NCBI GenBank assembly: GCA_017445925.1
Contig: JAFSRW010000051.1
Location: 39,063-103,062 of the forward strand
Source of the DNA: Bacteroidaceae bacterium
GTDB taxonomy: Bacteria; Bacteroidota; Bacteroidia; Bacteroidales; Bacteroidaceae
Length of the DNA: 64,000 bases
Direction of reading: 5' to 3'
The translations under genes were made by a program, and so were the position numbers. The notes beneath the pieces are model-generated. The model was not told the origin of the DNA, did no database searches, and saw nothing but the letters and a program-made list of their open reading frames with translations. Shown here one piece after another: positions 1 to 8,176 of this stretch (positions within the stretch are counted from its first letter, which is position 1; every line of letters begins with the position of its first letter).

Positions 1-2008
1 TCTGTGTAAGTCCATATCCCTTTTGAATCTCTATACGAGAAACTGGATCAAGATACCATTTGTTTGTCCAGAAGTTCGGCTCCCACCAACGGCGGGCACC
101 ATTTACGATCTGAGGCTTCTCATATTCGAACTTAGGCCAAGGTGTGCCGGCTACCCACGATTGATCACCTTCGGTCAGACGGTTGCCAGCAGCATCCAGA
201 CGATAAACCCTGATTTCATGGAGAGGTTTGGTAAAGAGATCCTGACGCTTACGACGAATCATATCATATACACGGTCGCCACACTCAGCTCCAATCTCAC
301 AGTTGCGTTCACGGAGAATCTCATTAATCAAGTTTTCCTTGTTAGTTGTCAACTGCAAACCTGGGTTCATTGCCTCAAGGCGTCCCAATCCTACTCTGCT
401 ACGTACAATGTGCAGATCATTGAGAGCACCTTGCAAATTGCCTGTTTCAGCAAGAGCCTCGGCACGTATCAGATACATTTCTGCCAGACGAATGTATGCT
501 ACACCGATATACTCATCATTCATTCTGTTGTCCTGGTAGTCTAACATCCATTTGAACTTCCTATAGTGGGATGCACAATCATCCGAACCGGCATCTCCGA
601 AGATATCCTTGTTGTAGAACATACCTCCTTGTTCCCAAGTGTCGGCATAGTTCTTACCGGCATAATCGAATCCAGCAGGTAGCGACTGTCTGGGAACCAA
701 CATCGTCTCGTACAAACGTGGGTCGCGATCGGCAAAGATATCTATGCCAGTAGGATTCTTACCAGGACCGTAGATTCCCTCGTATGGGAAGTTACGACCA
801 TCCTGCATACCAAAGCATTCCATTAACTCGTTTGTGGGAACGGCACCACCCTGACGATAGCAGTCCAGAGCGAAACCAGCCCATCCCCAGCCCCATGATC
901 TTTGCTGCTCGCCATTCACCACTTGGTCACTCAGGTACTGAGTAGGATGAACGTCGAAAATCTTCTCATGGCGTGTTTCATTATTACGATAGCGGTAAGC
1001 ACGGCGGTAGGCCATACGGTAACCAGCCTCGTCCTGAGTAGCAGGTTGTATCAATTGGTAGTAGTTCCCGTTGGCTTCATTGTCTGCAAAGAAATCATTG
1101 CAATACTGCAAGCAGCGATTCCATAGTGTGGGATCTTCCTTGCCGAACCATACATGCTCCACATTCTCCAGACCCGTAGGTGTCTTGGTGTACTCCATAT
1201 AAGGCTTGGAATTATTGAACAACGGCGATGCAGCAAACATCCAGACCTTAGCACGAAGGGCACGGGCCGAGGCTCTGGTAAGACGGCCTGACCACTGGCC
1301 AATATCAGCATCGGGAATGTTCCAGATGAATCCGGGTTCATCAATGGCGCACTGAATCAGTGAGTCTATGAACTCCACGGTCTCCAATGCAGTAGAACGG
1401 CCGCTAGTGAAAGCTTCTCCAACTTCATATGCCTTCTTCACCAAACACAGACCGCCGAAATTGCGGAATGCATCATAGTAACGGCTGGCCATAATCGTGT
1501 AAGCCTCACCGCGCAGACGACTCTTTTCACTTTCGCCCATGTCTGGTACACGCTGAATGTTCTCTATGAGCTGCCAGCACTTGCGTACTGTCTCATAAAT
1601 GGACACGCGGCCATCAGCATCATAGTCAGGAGATTTCGTTGAATAAGAGAATTTACCAACATAGTTACCATTGTCAGTATCTTGGGCATCCTCGGTCAAG
1701 CTACCGGGATAGTAGCTCTGCTTGGGACCACCCCAGCTTACATAGCACTGATAAGAATCGGAAAGAACGTCGATTGGCGCTCCATTCATCATATTTCCTG
1801 ATGTGTAAGTACAGTACAGTTGCCCGTATGCACTCCACAGGAAATTGCGGGTATATTCGGCCTTAGAGAAAACGGTGTCAATGGTTATGTCAACACCAGG
1901 GGCTTTCTCTAAGAAGGCATTACCAATAGCGACTTGGTCAACACATGATGTGAAGATGCCCGTCAACCCTATAGCCAGTATATAAATAAACTTTTTCATA
2001 TTCTTCAT
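1..2008 (-). CDS. SusD/RagB-family outer-membrane lipoprotein (3' end outside window)
   Basis: Glycan-binding surface lipoprotein that works as the lid of the adjacent SusC-type transporter. The frame is open from the ATG at 2008 to the window edge (669 codons), so the stop is outside. The last visible residues, GYGLTQ, resemble the usual end of SusD proteins, so little is probably missing. A hydrophobic leader is followed by the lipobox FTSC, with Cys at residue 22. The C-terminal part has the helical SusD signature (AEMYLIRAEALAETGN, then LNDLHIVRSRVGL). A second in-frame ATG at 1999 would give a slightly shorter leader. It starts 34 bp after the susC stop on the same strand, the standard susCD arrangement. 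The substrate cannot be deduced; no sulfatase, lyase or hybrid two-component sensor is visible beside it. Confidence 0.93.
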   Translation of the reverse strand, partial: MKNMKKFIYILAIGLTGIFTSCVDQVAIGNAFLEKAPGVDITIDTVFSKAEYTRNFLWSAYGQLYCTYTSGNMMNGAPIDVLSDSYQCYVSWGGPKQSYYPGSLTEDAQDTDNGNYVGKFSYSTKSPDYDADGRVSIYETVRKCWQLIENIQRVPDMGESEKSRLRGEAYTIMASRYYDAFRNFGGLCLVKKAYEVGEAFTSGRSTALETVEFIDSLIQCAIDEPGFIWNIPDADIGQWSGRLTRASARALRAKVWMFAASPLFNNSKPYMEYTKTPTGLENVEHVWFGKEDPTLWNRCLQYCNDFFADNEANGNYYQLIQPATQDEAGYRMAYRRAYRYRNNETRHEKIFDVHPTQYLSDQVVNGEQQRSWGWGWAGFALDCYRQGGAVPTNELMECFGMQDGRNFPYEGIYGPGKNPTGIDIFADRDPRLYETMLVPRQSLPAGFDYAGKNYADTWEQGGMFYNKDIFGDAGSDDCASHYRKFKWMLDYQDNRMNDEYIGVAYIRLAEMYLIRAEALAETGNLQGALNDLHIVRSRVGLGRLEAMNPGLQLTTNKENLINEILRERNCEIGAECGDRVYDMIRRKRQDLFTKPLHEIRVYRLDAAGNRLTEGDQSWVAGTPWPKFEYEKPQIVNGARRWWEPNFWTNKWYLDPVSRIEIQKGYGLTQ

Positions 2009-2042
2009 TTTTATAGTGGTAGCAATTAATACACTTTAAACT

Positions 2043-5000
2043 TTAGAAATTGACTTGCACACCAAAGTTATACACACGTGTCATGGGATAACGCATACCG
2101 AACCCATCCTTTCCGTATCCTGGAGCTTCGGGATCGTTGCCCTTGAAGTTAGCAAATGTCAGCAGGTTCTGACCTGAAACATAGAACCTCACGTAATTGA
2201 ACAATGGTATCCACTTCGGTTTGTTTATGGTATAACCAATCTCTACATTCTTTAAACGCGCATACTTAGCGTCTACAATCCACGCCTGCGAATCACGGTT
2301 GTTATGAACGCGGTTCTCAAACGAGATACGCGGCAAGCAAGCGTTGGGATTGTCCTCCGTCCATGAATTGTCAGCTACCCACTGTGCCAGTGCCGAAGTA
2401 TTTGTGGATCCGAACTGATCACGGAAATATCCGTTCAGCACGCGGCTGGTATTAGTGGCACCTACCCAGAGCATTGAGAAATCAAGACCCTTCCAGTTCA
2501 GACTGGCATTGACTGACCAGGTAAACTCAGGGTTTTCTGTATAGCCAAGGGGCTTTTGGTCATTCTGGTCGATTATACCGTCATTATTCAGGTCAACGTA
2601 TACAGCATCACCGTATTTCAGGTCAATCACCTGATCAGGCATCGGTTTGTTGTATTTTTCGAAGTAACGTTCCTCTGTACCTTCCTGATAGAACTCAAAG
2701 AGGTCATAGCCAAAGCGCTGTCCTACAGGGAGTCCGGTACGGCTCAGATAATCGTACATGGGTGGAACCTCCAGCATATCTATCACCTTGTTTCTGGCAA
2801 AGGCAATGCTTGGACTGATGCTATATCTGAAATCACCTACTTTATCACTCCATTTCAGCGTCAGCTCAAAACCATGATTCTTCACATGGCCCTCGTTGAC
2901 ATAGCCTGAAGGCAGACTGGTTACAGCAGGCAACAGGGCTGCATTCGAAACCAGAATATCCTTACGGTCTTCCCAGAAGAAGTCAAGGTTCATGCCTAAC
3001 CTGTCATTGAAGAAATAGGCATCCAAACCGATATTGAACTTGGAAGCTGTTTCCCATGTAATGTTCGGGTTACCAGTTGCCAACTCCCTGACAGCCTGCA
3101 GCCAGTTGCCGCTCGTACCGAAATTGGCACCACGCATCTGAGGATTTACTGTCATCGAACCCTGATAGAACTGCCAGGGACCCGGCAGATAGAGGAAACG
3201 ATTATAGGAACCATTGGCATTGTCGTTACCAACCTTACCCCAAGAACCACGAATTTTCAGGAAGCTGATAACATCCTTCACGGGCTCCCAGAACTTTTCG
3301 GCCGATGGAATCCAACCCACAGAGACTGATGGGAATATACCATAGCGGTGACCCGGGGCAAAGTTCTCAGATCCATTATAACCTATGTTGAAGTCCAGCA
3401 TGTAACGTGATAGGTAGTCGTAAGTAACACGACCTACGAGTCCCACATATCCCGAAGGAATATCTGTGTAGTAAGTGGGATAATATCTCTTCAACTGGTT
3501 ATAAAGGAACAAAGCACCTACATTGTGATCGCCGAACTTACGAGCGTAGTTGAAACTTGCCTCTCCATACCAGTTACGAGTTCCCCAGCGACTCTCTTCG
3601 TAGGGCAATGGCCACGTAATATTCTCCTTGCGGAGCACCTCCTGACCGTCAACGATAGTTGCCACGTATGTGACACCCGTACCGAATCCGTTCTGACGAT
3701 TCTTTTGTGCCGTATATTCGGAGTTATAAGAACCCTTAATTCTGAAATCCAGACCCGGTGTGAGGAAACTCATGTCGAGTTTGTACTGGAGGTCAAGGTT
3801 GAGCGTATTAGTGCTTGTCTTCGTATAACCTAAGTCATAAAAGTTTGAAAGAGCATCACGGTCGTAAGGACCTACGATGTTGGCATCTGCTACGATATGA
3901 CGGCCTTGGTCGTCAATGCCGATACCGGCGTATGGAGTGGCGCCCTGTAAATAGCGGAATAAGAATGACTCTCCACTACCCATCTCCGTACGGTTCCGGA
4001 CAATGCCTCCCAACGTAAGTGAAAGTTGGCTATACTTGGATATATCAATATCTAAGTTGGCACGATAGTTGAACCTGTTGAAATGGAAGGTCTCATCGTT
4101 ATTCAATGAGAAGGTCTTCAAGAGTGAACTCTGATTCAGGAATCCAGCAGAGATAAAATATCTCACCCTCTCTGAACCACCTTTTACATTCACGTTAACC
4201 TGCTCCTGCCATGCAGCCTTCCTCATCAGATAGTCAATCCAATTGGTATTGGGGAATGTAACAGGCATGTCACCTGTACGGAAATGCTCCATGACATCCT
4301 GGTTGAATCTGATACCAGTGTTAGCGTATGGCGTATAGTCAGAAATATTGGCAGTACCAGGCCACTGATCCACTGGCAAAGCATCTGTGATAGCAGCATA
4401 GTTCCACATCTTTCCGTATGTATAGGAATCAGCGAAGTCAACGAATTTAGAAACCTGCTGTACGGCTGCGCTTGCGGAAACAGAAACAGAGGCCTTGCCA
4501 GTCTCACCACGTTTTGTGGTAACAAGGATTACACCATTGGCACCTCGTACACCGAACACAGCTGTTGCCGAAGCATCTTTCAGAATGGAGATATCCTGAA
4601 TTTCGTTGGGGTCGAGCTGCGAGAAAGGACGCTCAACACCATCCACGAGTACCAGCGGTTCGGCACTGTTCAGGGTACCAATACCACGTACACGGATAGT
4701 AGGTTCATCGTCACCAGGCATACCTGAAGGCTGTACCACAGAAATTCCCGGCAGTTTTCCTTGCAAGGCATTTGCCACGTTAGCCACAGGCTGCTTTAAC
4801 AGCTCCTCTCCTCCCACGGCAGAAACTGCACCAGTAAGAGTCAGCTTCTTCTGTTGTCCGTAAGCGATTACCACGACCTCATCCATGATTTTCTGATCAG
4901 GTTGCAGACTAATGATTAAAGGTTTCCCATCAACCTTGTGTGTCTGCGTCTGGTAACCCATGTAGGAGATCTCCAGAGTTGCACCACGTTCTACCGACTG

Positions 5001-5198
5001 AAGGACAAAGTGGCCGTTGAGATCCGTGAGGGTACCCGCTCCACCGGGGCGCACCTTAACAGTCGCTCCGATAAGGGGTTCTCCCAGCTCGTCTTTCACT
5101 GTTCCCTCCACTGTTGAACTTTGGGCAAACACGACATTAGGTAGCAGGAATAAAATAACCAGCATACCTAACAAATAACTTTTCGTTGTCTTCTTCAT
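2043..5198 (-). CDS. SusC/RagA-family TonB-dependent outer-membrane transporter
   Basis: TonB-dependent beta-barrel porin that imports oligosaccharides (or other large nutrients) with its SusD partner. The 1051-residue protein has a signal peptide ending near VVFAQ (residue 26), then a carboxypeptidase-D-like domain (GTVKDELGEPLIGATVKV, about 30-115). The plug carries the SusC signature (DEVVVIAYGQQKKLTLTGAV, then ISILKDASATAVFGVRGANG), and the protein ends in a long barrel finishing VNF with a terminal aromatic residue. The open frame continues 51 bases further 5', but the ATG at 5198 directly precedes MKKTTKSYLL, a normal leader, so it was chosen. A TAACTTTG -7 element at 5335-5342 implies a leader of about 130 nt. 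There is no N-terminal STN domain, so it is not an obvious anti-sigma-signalling transducer. Confidence 0.95.
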   Translation of the reverse strand: MKKTTKSYLLGMLVILFLLPNVVFAQSSTVEGTVKDELGEPLIGATVKVRPGGAGTLTDLNGHFVLQSVERGATLEISYMGYQTQTHKVDGKPLIISLQPDQKIMDEVVVIAYGQQKKLTLTGAVSAVGGEELLKQPVANVANALQGKLPGISVVQPSGMPGDDEPTIRVRGIGTLNSAEPLVLVDGVERPFSQLDPNEIQDISILKDASATAVFGVRGANGVILVTTKRGETGKASVSVSASAAVQQVSKFVDFADSYTYGKMWNYAAITDALPVDQWPGTANISDYTPYANTGIRFNQDVMEHFRTGDMPVTFPNTNWIDYLMRKAAWQEQVNVNVKGGSERVRYFISAGFLNQSSLLKTFSLNNDETFHFNRFNYRANLDIDISKYSQLSLTLGGIVRNRTEMGSGESFLFRYLQGATPYAGIGIDDQGRHIVADANIVGPYDRDALSNFYDLGYTKTSTNTLNLDLQYKLDMSFLTPGLDFRIKGSYNSEYTAQKNRQNGFGTGVTYVATIVDGQEVLRKENITWPLPYEESRWGTRNWYGEASFNYARKFGDHNVGALFLYNQLKRYYPTYYTDIPSGYVGLVGRVTYDYLSRYMLDFNIGYNGSENFAPGHRYGIFPSVSVGWIPSAEKFWEPVKDVISFLKIRGSWGKVGNDNANGSYNRFLYLPGPWQFYQGSMTVNPQMRGANFGTSGNWLQAVRELATGNPNITWETASKFNIGLDAYFFNDRLGMNLDFFWEDRKDILVSNAALLPAVTSLPSGYVNEGHVKNHGFELTLKWSDKVGDFRYSISPSIAFARNKVIDMLEVPPMYDYLSRTGLPVGQRFGYDLFEFYQEGTEERYFEKYNKPMPDQVIDLKYGDAVYVDLNNDGIIDQNDQKPLGYTENPEFTWSVNASLNWKGLDFSMLWVGATNTSRVLNGYFRDQFGSTNTSALAQWVADNSWTEDNPNACLPRISFENRVHNNRDSQAWIVDAKYARLKNVEIGYTINKPKWIPLFNYVRFYVSGQNLLTFANFKGNDPEAPGYGKDGFGMRYPMTRVYNFGVQVNF

Positions 5199-5334
5199 CT
5201 GATCATGTTTTAATTTGGTATAGTTAAACAATGGGTTAAATTTTATCAATTGAATACTTCACAAAATCCGTTTATACATATTTTATTTAATACCATAATT
5301 AGGCATTTTTGAACAATTTTTAGGTCTTCCCATG

Positions 5335-5342
5335 CAAAGTTA
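5335..5342 (-). promoter_or_regulatory. Bacteroidetes-type -7 element of susCD
   Basis: Read on the minus strand this is TAACTTTG, a match to the Bacteroidetes -7 consensus TAnnTTTG, about 137 bp upstream of the susC ATG. No strong TTTG at -33 is obvious because the surrounding sequence is A/T rich. Confidence 0.5.
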
Positions 5343-5413
5343 AGTTTTTTTTTAAAACAACAATGTTTTTTTTACTTTTTTTTTCATTAAAAATGTTTCC
5401 ATGACAAATTTTA

Positions 5414-5479
5414 GGGCTTATGAGGCTTATGGGGCCCATGGGACTTATGGGGCCTATAGGGCTTATGGGGCTTATGGGA
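5414..5479. repeat. Degenerate tandem array, unit about GGCTTATGGG
   Basis: Six to seven 9-10-bp units such as GGGCTTATGA, GGCTTATGG and GGACTTATGG lie head to tail, with C/T and A/G variation. Similar arrays recur at 17299-17356, 21629-21659 and 26386-26420. Confidence 0.85.
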
Positions 5480-5598
5480 TGAGCCAATAGCCAACGGCCA
5501 ACAGCCAAAGTTCTTAATCGGTTAGCGGTTAGAGAGACTTTCTGGTCAGAAAAGAAAATAAAAAGTGGTTATTTAGCTACTCATTCAAAAATTTTATC

Positions 5599-5606
5599 TA
5601 CCTTTG
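5599..5606 (+). promoter_or_regulatory. -7 element of glyS
   Basis: TACCTTTG matches TAnnTTTG and lies 38 bp before the glyS ATG. No clear TTTG at -33. Confidence 0.55.
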
Positions 5607-5643
5607 CATGCGAAATCAAAAATAACAAAGGAAAAGAATTATT

Positions 5644-7197
5644 ATGGCACAGCAAGAAGATGTTTTCAAAAAGATAGTTTCTCACTGTAAAGAGTATGGT
5701 TTTGTATTCCCCAGCAGCGATATCTATGACGGTCTGGGCGCTGTTTATGACTACGGTCAGAATGGTGTGGAACTGAAGAACAACATTAAACAATACTGGT
5801 GGCAGAGCATGGTGCTGCTGCACGAGAATATAGTAGGTATAGATGCTGCTATCTTTATGCATCCTACCACTTGGAAGGCTTCCGGACACGTGGATGCCTT
5901 TAATGATCCCCTGATTGATAACCGCGACTCTAAGAAGCGTTACCGTGCCGATGTGCTCATTGAGGAGCAGATGGCGAAATACGAGGATAAAATTCAGAAG
6001 GAGATAGAGAAGGCGCAGAAGCGTTTCGGCGATGCCTTCGACGAGGCTCAGTTCCGTGCTACCAATCCTCGCGTTCTGGAAAATCAGGAGAAATTTGATG
6101 CCCTGCACAAGCGTTACCAAGATGTTATGAATGCAGAAGGCGGCATCGACCTGGAGGGTATGAAGCAGATTATCCTGGATGAGGGTATCGTCTGCCCCAT
6201 CAGCGGTACACGCAACTGGACGGATGTCCGTCAGTTCAACCTGATGTTCAAAACGGAGATGGGTAGCACAGCCGATGGCGCCAGCACCATCTATCTGCGT
6301 CCCGAGACGGCTCAGGGTATCTTTGTGAACTACCTGAATGTGCAGAAGACGGGTCGTATGAAGTTGCCCTTCGGTATCGCTCAGATAGGTAAGGCTTTCC
6401 GTAACGAGATTGTAGCCCGTCAGTTTATCTTCCGTATGCGTGAGTTCGAGCAGATGGAGATGCAGTTCTTTATCAAGCCCGGTACCGAACTGGACTGGTT
6501 TGCCAAGTGGAAGGAAACACGTATGAGATGGCACCAGAACTTGGGCTTCGGCGCAGAGAACTATCGTTTCCACGATCATGATAAGTTGGCTCACTACGCT
6601 AACGCTGCAACCGATATTGAATTCCACATGCCTTTCGGTTTCAAGGAGGTGGAGGGTATACACTCACGTACCAACTTCGACCTGAGTCAGCACGCTAAGT
6701 ACAGCGGCAAGAAGATTGAGTACTTCGATCCAGAGACCAACGAGAGCTATACTCCGTACGTTATAGAGACCTCTATCGGTGTGGACCGTATGTTCCTCTC
6801 TATCATGTGCCATAGCTATGAAGAGCAGCAGTTGCCCGACGGTCAGACACGTACCGTGCTGCACCTGCCCGCTGCCTTGGCTCCTGTAAAACTGGCTGTA
6901 TTCCCCCTGACCAAGAAGGACGGTATGCCTGAGAAGGCTCAAGAGATTATCAACGACCTGCGCTTCCACTTCAACTGCAAGTATGAGGAGAAGGACCAGA
7001 TAGGTAAGCGCTACCGTCGTATGGATGCCATTGGCTGTCCCTACTGCGTGACCGTTGACCAGCAGACGCTGGAGGACAATACCGTTACCCTGCGCGATCG
7101 CGACACAATGGAACAGCGCCGCGTTGCCATCAGCGACCTGCGTGGTATCATAGAAGATCAGGTTAGCATAACAAGTCTGCTGAAGAAACTGCTGTAA
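5644..7197 (+). CDS. glyS: Glycyl-tRNA synthetase (single-chain, dimeric class II type)
   Basis: Charges tRNA-Gly with glycine in the cytoplasm. At 517 residues it fits the eukaryote-like/alpha2 bacterial form rather than the two-subunit alpha/beta enzyme. The N-terminus (EYGFVFPSSDIYDGLGAVYDYG) is the family's class II motif 1 region. Motif 2 is visible as QIGKAFRNEIVARQFIFRMR with EFEQME following, and motif 3 as ETSIGVDRMFL. The C-terminal HGTP anticodon-binding domain starts around LAPVKLAVFPLTKK. The ATG at 5644 is the only good start and is preceded by A-rich sequence and a -7 element. It stands alone on its strand, and repeats follow the stop. Confidence 0.97.
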   Translation: MAQQEDVFKKIVSHCKEYGFVFPSSDIYDGLGAVYDYGQNGVELKNNIKQYWWQSMVLLHENIVGIDAAIFMHPTTWKASGHVDAFNDPLIDNRDSKKRYRADVLIEEQMAKYEDKIQKEIEKAQKRFGDAFDEAQFRATNPRVLENQEKFDALHKRYQDVMNAEGGIDLEGMKQIILDEGIVCPISGTRNWTDVRQFNLMFKTEMGSTADGASTIYLRPETAQGIFVNYLNVQKTGRMKLPFGIAQIGKAFRNEIVARQFIFRMREFEQMEMQFFIKPGTELDWFAKWKETRMRWHQNLGFGAENYRFHDHDKLAHYANAATDIEFHMPFGFKEVEGIHSRTNFDLSQHAKYSGKKIEYFDPETNESYTPYVIETSIGVDRMFLSIMCHSYEEQQLPDGQTRTVLHLPAALAPVKLAVFPLTKKDGMPEKAQEIINDLRFHFNCKYEEKDQIGKRYRRMDAIGCPYCVTVDQQTLEDNTVTLRDRDTMEQRRVAISDLRGIIEDQVSITSLLKKLL

Positions 7198-7200
7198 GCT

Positions 7201-7238
7201 AGGTTAGAGGTTATTGGTTATGGGTTATGGGTTAGAGG
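7201..7238. repeat. Degenerate tandem array, unit about GGTTATGGGTTAGA
   Basis: Head-to-tail variants of GGTTA(G/T)(A/T)(G) directly follow the glyS stop. The same family is seen at 26429-26460, 29147-29195 and 52257-52292 (as its complement). Confidence 0.7.
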
Positions 7239-7262
7239 CAGTACTCAAGTTTAAAGTTTAAA

Positions 7263-7946
7263 GTGAAAGTGAAAAAGATTCTAGTTTTACTAGTTGGACT
7301 AGTTACACTGGTTGGGCTAGCTTTTAGCGTGAGTTCCTGCTCGGAAAAGAGCAATGAGTGGGATCCCTATTACAGTTGGGAGAGCAGGAATGCCCTGTGG
7401 TTTGAGCAGGTGGTAGATTCTGCCCGTACCGCCATTGCTGAGGCTAAAGCCCTATACGGTGAGGACTGGGAGGCACACTGCTCCTGGCGAATGTTCAAGA
7501 GCCTTCAGCGCAGCGCAGATCTTCCCGGTGCTACGACAGACAGCATCGTATGTAAAATCATCACGAAAGGGAATGGTACACAGGAGGTGAATTATACCGA
7601 TTATGTACAAATCCACTTTCGGGGTTGGCTGATGCCTTCGGAATACATAATGTCTGACGGCGTAACGAAGGAAACGAAAAGCGTGGTCTTTGACCAGTCA
7701 TATTACGGCGAATTTAACCCTAAAACAGCAGCTCCTGTCACGATGTATGTGGGAGGAACCATCGAAGGCTTCCAAACGGCATTGCAGAATATGGTGGTAG
7801 GAGACATGTGGTACGTATATGTCCCACAGCAGTTGGCTTATAAAAGCGAATCAAACGGTACCGTTCCTGCCTATAGCACGCTGCGCTTCCTAATGAATCT
7901 GGTAGGTGTGTACGAGGATGTTGAGGATGTACCGGCGTGGAAGTGA
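7263..7946 (+). CDS. FKBP-type peptidyl-prolyl isomerase lipoprotein
   Basis: Predicted periplasmic or outer-membrane-attached prolyl isomerase/chaperone. The leader (VKKILVLLVGLVTLVGLAF) ends in a lipobox-like SVSSC. After a lineage-specific region of about 90 residues comes an FKBP fold: VNYTDYVQIHFRGWL, then VFDQSYYG, GTIEGFQTALQNMVVGDMWYVYVP and a C-terminal strand YSTLRFLMNLVGV. Some aromatic residues of the classical FKBP pocket are replaced, so catalytic activity is uncertain. The start codon is GTG (7263, or the next GTG at 7269). The upstream frame reaches a TAG at 7233 with no ATG between, so a non-ATG start is forced. It lies 65 bp after glyS with repeats between. Confidence 0.82.
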   Translation: MKVKKILVLLVGLVTLVGLAFSVSSCSEKSNEWDPYYSWESRNALWFEQVVDSARTAIAEAKALYGEDWEAHCSWRMFKSLQRSADLPGATTDSIVCKIITKGNGTQEVNYTDYVQIHFRGWLMPSEYIMSDGVTKETKSVVFDQSYYGEFNPKTAAPVTMYVGGTIEGFQTALQNMVVGDMWYVYVPQQLAYKSESNGTVPAYSTLRFLMNLVGVYEDVEDVPAWK

Positions 7947-7988
7947 TTTCAATTGAAAATTGAAACGCTAACGTTAACCTAACGTTAA

Positions 7989-8036
7989 CTAGTTCAAGGG
8001 GTTCAAGAAGTTCAAAGAGTTCAAGATTCAAGGGTT
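7989..8036. repeat. Degenerate tandem array, unit about AGTTCAAGG
   Basis: Five imperfect copies of (A)GTTCAA(G/A)(G/A). They are followed by TTGGCTATTGGCCGTTGGC-type units (8046-8074) and AACGTTATCG-type units (8122-8141), filling most of the 230-bp spacer before the GH43 gene. The same unit is seen at 21661-21698. Confidence 0.75.
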
Positions 8037-8176
8037 ATAGAGACTTTGGCTATTGGCCGTTGGCTATTGGCTTTTAACGAAAACGAAAACAAAGATAATT
8101 AACAAATAACAAAAAGTTAAGGTTAACGTTATCGTTATCGTTCTATAAGGCTACTAAACTATTAAGCTAAAAACAT

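Larger units (their letters stand above)
5199..5643. other. 445-bp gene-free spacer between susC and glyS
   Basis: Divergent intergenic region. From left to right it holds the susC leader and -7 element, an A/T-rich stretch, a degenerate tandem array (5414-5479), a short run of GCCAATAGCCAACGGCCAACAG-type units (about 5482-5507), and the glyS promoter. No coding sequence or hairpin terminator is seen. Confidence 0.7.

Noticed and set aside
5414-5507. Arrays considered as CRISPR or CRISPR-like clusters.
   Set aside because: Units of 6-10 bp are contiguous, without unique spacers of constant length, and there are no cas genes in the window.
5581-6663. A 360-codon open frame antisense to glyS.
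   Set aside because: It is the complement of a highly conserved gene, has no promoter, leader or recognisable domain, and arises from codon bias. The same holds for long antisense frames under the GH3 (20321-21295) and parC (22828-23511) genes.
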